Below are positions 6,500 through 8,838 of a stretch of 8,838 bases of DNA, in pieces. Each line of letters starts with the position of its first letter. Within the stretch, counting starts at the first letter, position 1. The notes beneath the pieces were generated by a model, which had not been told where the DNA came from, did no database searches, and worked only from the letters and a program-made list of their open reading frames with translations. The stretch is from Candidatus Sigynarchaeota archaeon. GTDB lineage: Archaea > Asgardarchaeota > Jordarchaeia > Jordarchaeales > Jordarchaeaceae. The translations under genes and the position numbers were made by a program. The DNA lies in NCBI GenBank assembly GCA_030587505.1, contig JAUQYY010000308.1, positions 1 to 8,838 on the forward strand, in the 5' to 3' direction.

Positions 6500-6661
6500 T
6501 TACTGTTTGCGTAGCTCTACTCGCTTGTCAGAAGAAGATTTCACACATCTTTTACAAAGATTGGCGCCACACTTACTCCACTCCCAAAGCGGCTTCGGCT
6601 TTCCAGACCTCACACCATAGAACCAAAAAGGGTTATGATAATCGGGGGGTTGGCTGTTCAC
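6500..6661 (-). CDS. Small Cys-containing protein, 53 residues, unrecognised
   Basis: A GTG at 6661, 7-8 nt after AAAGGT, opens 53 codons ending in TAA. The product begins MNSQPPDYHNPFWFYGVRSG and ends with a basic tail. It has a compact cysteine group C31-x4-C36-x2-C39 (CGANLCKRC) preceded by an aromatic patch (PLWEWSK). The composition (Trp, Tyr, Cys, few Leu/Ile) differs from a random AT-rich frame, and stop codons precede it closely upstream. Three cysteines are one short of a standard zinc ribbon, so it may be a remnant of a longer protein. It lies 73 nt behind the reductase gene on the same strand. I do not recognise the family. Confidence 0.42.
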   Translation of the reverse strand: MNSQPPDYHNPFWFYGVRSGKPKPLWEWSKCGANLCKRCVKSSSDKRVELRKQ

Positions 6662-6734
6662 TAGATAACCTTTCAGGATGAGTTAAAAGCACACTCTATT
6701 TTAGCTTCTTGGAACATTGAATGGTTAGAGAATT

Positions 6735-7271
6735 CTACTTGACAATCGAGACTCCAACATTATAGGCTTTTTCGAGCGATTTGGGCTGATTCAGCACTTC
6801 GCCCTTATCGTGGGCTTTTACGCAAATGTTTCCAACGTAGTTCAGCCCAAGAGTGTTAAAGATTCTGGTGAAAAGTTTTATCAAGTCTTTGCAAGCTTTA
6901 CCTCCCTCGTCGCTGGGTATCACTATTACGGCTTTCTTTCCCCTCAGTTTGTTATTCACGGTGTATGGTCTGAGGCGGTCAACCAATAACTTCATCTTAG
7001 CGGACATACTATGCCAGTAGAGAGGCGTACCGAATATTATCGCATCACTTTTGTCAAGCTCTTTGTAAATTTTTTGCATATCATCATTTTCGAAGCATTT
7101 TGACTCATCGAGACACCTTTTACAATCGGCACAGGGCAAAATCGTCTGGTCATAGAGGTAGATCTTTTTTGTAGACGCTCCTGCCTGTTTCGCTCCTTTG
7201 AGGATATGGTCGATGAGTATATCGGTGTTGCCCTTCTTTCTAGGGCTTCCCACAAGTGCTGTAACCCTCAT
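6735..7271 (-). CDS. NAD(P)H-dependent FMN reductase / iron-sulfur flavoprotein-like
   Basis: This is a flavodoxin-fold oxidoreductase. GSPRKKGNTDILI at residues 8-20 is the FMN phosphate loop, and FGTPLYWHSMSAKMKLLVDRL near 80-100 is the second family signature around the isoalloxazine. Between them lies C47-x2-C50-x2-C53-x5-C59 (CADCKRCLDESKC). This is the compact cysteine motif that holds the 4Fe-4S cluster in archaeal iron-sulfur flavoproteins of the Methanosarcina Isf type, which pass electrons to or from FMN. At 178 residues the length is normal. The ATG at 7271 has GGTGAG 6-7 nt upstream. It lies about 50 nt behind the B3/B4 gene and may share its transcript. The electron donor and acceptor are unknown. 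Confidence 0.85.
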   Translation of the reverse strand: MRVTALVGSPRKKGNTDILIDHILKGAKQAGASTKKIYLYDQTILPCADCKRCLDESKCFENDDMQKIYKELDKSDAIIFGTPLYWHSMSAKMKLLVDRLRPYTVNNKLRGKKAVIVIPSDEGGKACKDLIKLFTRIFNTLGLNYVGNICVKAHDKGEVLNQPKSLEKAYNVGVSIVK

Positions 7272-7320
7272 CAGAAACTCACCGATAATAGTTTGGGGTT
7301 TTTACTATAACTGTTTTTCT

Positions 7321-7962
7321 TCAACAGAATTTTTGAACATATTCCACCGCGTATTCAAGTGCTTGATCCAAATCGGTGTCACTTATCCCTGGAACCCCAC
7401 AAGACATTAAAAGAATCCTTTTTGTCCTCAAAGTTATTTTTGTGTCATCAGAGTCGCGATACGGGTAAATAGCCACAAGTTTGCAGTCATCTGAAACCAC
7501 GATTTCCCCGCCCCTGAGAACCTTGGGTTTCTCCATCCCTATGCCAACGAACAACTCACCTGCTTCCGAGAACCTCATGTACAATCTGCCCTTAATTGTG
7601 TCCATATCAAACGCTGCTAGAGGAACACCACTCTTTATCGAAGCCAGATTATACGCGTCGACAGCGGTATTTATTTTCGGAATCGGTTTTCCCTGAAGAA
7701 TTCTCCTAATGAGAGCCTCAGAAGCTGGACGGATTTTCGTGGGGTCAATGTTTATTCTCCAGAAAAAATCCCGGTACTTTCTCATCCTCTCATCAAACTT
7801 TAAGCCCTCGAGATCGTATCTTTCCCTAACCTCCGCAAAAACCACCCTCTTGAATTCCTCAAGCTCGCTCTCTTCCTTCTTTACATTTATACCATCAATA
7901 ACAGTGGTTTTTGCGTTTAGATCGGGAAACTTCTCTTTAACCTCTTTGCTGATAACAAGCAT
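7321..7962 (-). CDS. B3/B4 tRNA-binding domain protein (PheRS-beta-like, stand-alone)
   Basis: The 213 residues match the solo B3/B4 domain family (COG3382 type), related to the editing-site domain of the phenylalanyl-tRNA synthetase beta chain but without the rest of the enzyme. Visible family features are FWRINIDPTKIRPASEALIRRILQGKPIPKINTAVDAYNLASIKSGVPLAAFD in the middle and a C-terminal part with LRTKRILLMSCGVPGISD. The middle segment contains the characteristic pattern of Pro-Ser-EAL-RR and N-x-VD-YN. The biochemical role of stand-alone copies is not settled; nucleic-acid binding or tRNA-related activity is inferred from the domain. The ATG at 7962 follows a GGGG stretch and lies 45 nt behind the tRNA-Pro gene on the same strand. 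Confidence 0.85.
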   Translation of the reverse strand: MLVISKEVKEKFPDLNAKTTVIDGINVKKEESELEEFKRVVFAEVRERYDLEGLKFDERMRKYRDFFWRINIDPTKIRPASEALIRRILQGKPIPKINTAVDAYNLASIKSGVPLAAFDMDTIKGRLYMRFSEAGELFVGIGMEKPKVLRGGEIVVSDDCKLVAIYPYRDSDDTKITLRTKRILLMSCGVPGISDTDLDQALEYAVEYVQKFC

Positions 7963-8035
7963 TTAAACCCCGCCAGAAGCAGCAAACTGATTTTTAGGTT
8001 TAATGTTTGGTGGGTGGGAGAGGATTTGAACCCCT

Positions 8036-8060
8036 TTAAGGAACACGTAGGCCTGTGTTT
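8036..8060 (-). other. tRNA intron at position 48/49, bulge-helix-bulge
   Basis: The 25-nt insert lies between variable-loop base 48 (C, 8061) and T-stem base 49 (A, 8035). A textbook BHB fold forms: inner stem AACAC/GTGTT, 3-nt bulge TCA, central helix GAGG/CCTT, 3-nt bulge AAA, and outer helix TCTC/GGGG. Cutting after the second base of each bulge removes exactly the bases needed to leave variable loop AGGTC joined to T stem AGGGG. Confidence 0.85.
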
Positions 8061-8094
8061 GACCTCGAGATCCCAAATCTCGAATCATACCAAG

Positions 8095-8114
8095 TTCTCC
8101 GCTGCGCGGCAGCT
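8095..8114 (-). other. tRNA intron in the D loop, relaxed bulge-helix-bulge
   Basis: About 20 nt separate GTCTAG from CTTGGTATG in the D arm. The insert contains a strong 5-bp hairpin, GCTGC/GCAGC with a CGC loop. Flanking bases TCT (8119-8117) pair with GGA (8100-8098), with an AGA bulge on one side and GAA or AAC on the other, so the central helix has only three good pairs. The ends are therefore uncertain by one or two bases. The boundaries given leave a D loop of normal size. Confidence 0.65.
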
Positions 8115-8129
8115 CTAGACTACCCACCC

Positions 8130-8355
8130 ACACACTACTATTCACATTCTGTTAACGCGGGCTTTCCACGTTGCTGTGATTGTTACTGCGGTCTCATAAA
8201 AGGTTTACAGCATGTTTTCATTCTACTTGAAAGTGTATAAAAAGATTACTTATCAAAAAGCTAAATTCAGAAAATCATACTCTGAGGTTAGAGTCTTCAC
8301 AAGCGTAAGATTTGAGGTGGGGGCTACGGTTGAGTGTCTTAACTCATTGGAATGT
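8130..8355. other. Spacer between tRNA-Pro and mini-gene, no gene seen
   Basis: No supported reading frame on either strand. A TATA-like element is at 8236-8244 (readable on either strand), a small hairpin ACTCT/AGAGT around 8279-8292, and one copy of the CTTTTTGATAA repeat (minus strand, 8260-8250). Confidence 0.4.
8250..8260 (-). repeat. Inverted repeat CTTTTTGATAA, left copy
   Basis: On the minus strand this is identical over 11 bases to 8489-8499 on the plus strand, and the similarity continues outward (GTAATC versus ATAATT). The two copies face each other across the 21-codon transcription unit. Confidence 0.5.
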
Positions 8356-8362
8356 AAAAAAA
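8356..8362 (-). terminator. T7 terminator of the 21-codon gene
   Basis: On the minus strand, seven consecutive T residues follow the stop codon of the mini-gene by 11 nt. A T-run of this length just beyond a stop codon is the usual intrinsic termination signal in archaea. It closes the transcript before the tRNA-Pro gene. Confidence 0.6.
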
Positions 8363-8373
8363 GAGGGTTTTAT

Positions 8374-8439
8374 TTAGCAGGCTGAGCTGCATTTGCATGC
8401 GGTTTTTGTTTCTTTCTTCGTAACTTTCGTTATTTTCAT
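8374..8439 (-). CDS. Cys-rich 21-residue peptide in its own transcription unit
   Basis: The ORF has ATG at 8439 and TAA at 8376-8374. The product is strongly basic in its first half (MKITKVTKKE) and ends in a cysteine cluster, ACKCSSAC, with Cys at 15, 17 and 21, the last residue. Everything a gene needs is present in correct spacing: TTTATATA with a BRE-like AAAAAG about 45 nt upstream, GGGTG (8450-8446) exactly 6 nt before the ATG, and a T7 terminator 11 nt after the stop. A basic leader with a small Cys/Ser/Thr-rich tail resembles a precursor of a modified peptide or a metal-binding peptide. No modification gene is visible in the window. I do not recognise the family. It could also be a chance ORF in a non-coding RNA. 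Confidence 0.5.
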   Translation of the reverse strand: MKITKVTKKETKTACKCSSAC

Positions 8440-8480
8440 TGCGTTCACCCTACCTGTGTTACATTTTAACTGCAGAATAA

Positions 8481-8488
8481 TATATAAA
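8481..8488 (-). promoter_or_regulatory. Strong TATA box (with BRE) of the 21-codon gene
   Basis: TTTATATA on the minus strand is a consensus archaeal TATA box, directly preceded by AAAAAG as BRE-like element. The expected start of transcription is near 8458, giving a leader of about 20 nt that contains the GGGTG site. Confidence 0.65.
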
Positions 8489-8499
8489 CTTTTTGATAA
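8489..8499 (+). repeat. Inverted repeat CTTTTTGATAA, right copy
   Basis: Plus-strand copy of the minus-strand sequence at 8260-8250. It begins at the first base upstream of the TATA box of the 21-codon gene, covering its BRE position, so it could be a regulator site as well as a repeat end. Confidence 0.5.
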
Positions 8500-8513
8500 A
8501 TAATTATACATTA

Positions 8514-8590
8514 AGTAATACTTTTTAGTAAAAAGGTAATATTAAAGACATATAACCACACAGTAATACTTATCTACAACTAAGTAATAC
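8514..8590 (+). repeat. Four GTAATA repeats with 21/27/21-bp spacing
   Basis: GTAATA occurs at 8515, 8536, 8563 and 8584. Three of them are the longer AGTAATAC (8514, 8562, 8583). The outer pairs are each 21 bp apart, two helical turns, so proteins bound there would face the same side of the DNA. The array lies just upstream of the promoter of the 21-codon gene. Confidence 0.55.
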
Positions 8591-8697
8591 AGAAACAAGA
8601 ACACAAAAAACCGTTAACACCACTCTCCGCTCACCAAACACCCCAAACCTCATCTGAACGAAACAGTAACAACCACAACCGAACTTGTTAAAAAAAA
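8591..8697. other. G-poor, A/C-rich intergenic stretch
   Basis: On the plus strand this stretch has very few G residues and long runs of A and C (for example CACCAAACACCCCAAACCTC). One frame stays open for about 36 codons to 8690 but has no ATG, GTG or TTG start, so I do not call a gene. The strand bias is unlike the flanks. Confidence 0.4.
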
Positions 8698-8700
8698 TAA

Positions 8701-8709
8701 TTTTTTATA
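8701..8709 (+). promoter_or_regulatory. TATA box of the gene starting at 8776
   Basis: TTTTTTATA, preceded by A-rich sequence (AAAAAAATAA) that can serve as BRE, would place transcription start near 8732 and leave a leader of about 44 nt with the strong GGAGGTGA site. Its last three bases are the first bases of the inverted repeat at 8707-8738. Confidence 0.55.
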
Positions 8710-8738
8710 GGGGAAATGCGCTAAGTATCTTCCCCTAT
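8707..8738. promoter_or_regulatory. Perfect 9-bp inverted repeat on the promoter, candidate operator
   Basis: ATAGGGGAA (8707-8715) and TTCCCCTAT (8730-8738) are exact reverse complements with a 14-bp spacer, half-sites 23 bp centre to centre. One half overlaps the TATA box and the other covers the expected transcription start. A dimeric repressor bound here would block both TBP and polymerase. Because transcription should begin inside the second half, an RNA hairpin is less likely than a DNA-binding site. Confidence 0.5.
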
Positions 8739-8775
8739 GGTTCCGACGAAGCAGCCCGAACGGAGGTGATGAAGA

Positions 8776-8838
8776 ATGGAAGAAGAGTGCAGGAAAGAGG
8801 AGGAGAGCCGCGTCGTGGCCCTCGTCTTCAGGGAGCCA
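8776..8838 (+). CDS. Start of an unidentified protein, cut by the window edge
   Basis: An ATG at 8776 lies 6 nt after the near-perfect ribosome binding site GGAGGTGA (8763-8770). It opens a frame that remains open to the window end: MEEECRKEEESRVVALVFRE, then Pro. The first ten residues are strongly acidic and charged, followed by what looks like a beta strand (VVALVF). Another ATG at 8769 is inside the binding site and opens a different, Arg/Gly-rich frame that I consider a shadow. Twenty-one residues are too few to assign a family. The gene has its own promoter with a candidate operator and runs away from the 21-codon peptide gene. Confidence 0.6.
   Translation, partial: MEEECRKEEESRVVALVFREP

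Larger units (their letters stand above)
8008..8129 (-). tRNA. tRNA-Pro(UGG) with two introns and encoded CCA
   Basis: The acceptor strands GGGTGGG (8129-8123) and CCCACCC (8018-8012) pair perfectly, followed by A73 (8011) and an encoded CCA (8010-8008). The anticodon arm is CGAGA-TTTGGGA-TCTCG (8082-8066), giving anticodon TGG for proline. The T arm is AGGGG-TTCAAAT-CCTCT (8035-8019). The D arm begins GTCTAG and resumes at TTGGTATGATT, the standard tRNA-Pro sequence. About 20 extra bases interrupt the D loop and 25 interrupt the gap between variable region and T stem. Both removed, a normal cloverleaf results. No intron lies in the anticodon loop. An upstream promoter is not obvious. Confidence 0.93.

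Noticed and set aside
6493..6681. Plus-strand 62-codon frame
   Set aside because: It is antisense to the 53-codon GTG frame, has no binding site, and its product shows no coherent domain.
6493..8188. 13-base direct repeat GTGATTGTTACTG at 6493 and 8176
   Set aside because: About one exact 13-mer pair is expected by chance in a window of this size, and the flanks do not match.
8584..8690. Open frame of about 36 codons rich in Gln/Thr/Asn before the 8776 gene
   Set aside because: There is no ATG, GTG or TTG and no ribosome binding site; the open frame follows from the scarcity of G and T in the stretch.
8769..8838. Alternative ATG at 8769 in another frame
   Set aside because: It sits inside the GGAGGTGATG binding site and leaves no spacing, while the ATG at 8776 is 6 nt downstream of it.
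1..8838. CRISPR array, insertion sequence or prophage
   Set aside because: No regularly spaced direct repeats of 24-40 bp and no transposase or integrase reading frame were seen on either strand.

Overview
The window is archaeal. Its right-to-left backbone is the S10/spc ribosomal-protein cluster with the archaea-only members S4e (eS4) and RNase P protein Rpp29. It also carries an Sm-like protein with a C-terminal extension and a tRNA-Pro interrupted at non-canonical positions by bulge-helix-bulge introns. Together with TATA-type promoters and GGAGG/GGTGA ribosome binding sites, this suggests a TACK-group archaeon, perhaps Bathyarchaeia-like. The clade is an inference; no 16S gene is present.

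Positions 202-5139 (minus strand) hold eleven tightly packed genes, in transcription order uL22, uS3, uL29, rnp1, uS17, uL14, uL24, eS4, uL5, uS14, uS8. Most junctions are 0-40 nt, with one 1-nt stop/start overlap (uS17/uL14), one direct abutment (uL5/uS14) and one 101-nt gap (rnp1/uS17). The block begins abruptly at uL22, with its own promoter, and ends at uS8. The usual upstream (L3-L4-L23-L2-S19) and downstream (L6-L32e-...) parts are absent, so the operon has been broken at both sides here. Positions 1-201 hold only a hairpin behind uS8.

Positions 5405-5836 (plus strand) encode an SmAP3-like Lsm protein, divergent from the ribosomal block. From 5837 to 6734 the sequence is degraded-looking. 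It holds a CxxC-containing gene that needs two single-base corrections to be read through, and a separate 53-codon Cys-containing reading frame.

Positions 6735-7962 (minus) encode an iron-sulfur-flavoprotein-type reductase and a solo B3/B4-domain protein. Behind them, at 8008-8129, is tRNA-Pro(UGG) with two introns and an encoded CCA.

Positions 8130-8838 are intergenic by ordinary gene calling but densely structured. They contain a complete miniature transcription unit (strong TATA box, ribosome binding site, 21-codon Cys-rich ORF, T7 terminator) on the minus strand, and four GTAATA repeats upstream of its promoter. Similar inverted sequences lie on either side. A perfect 9-bp inverted repeat sits on the promoter of a plus-strand gene that starts at 8776 and runs out of the window. 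The mini-gene and its control region are the best candidates here for something undescribed.
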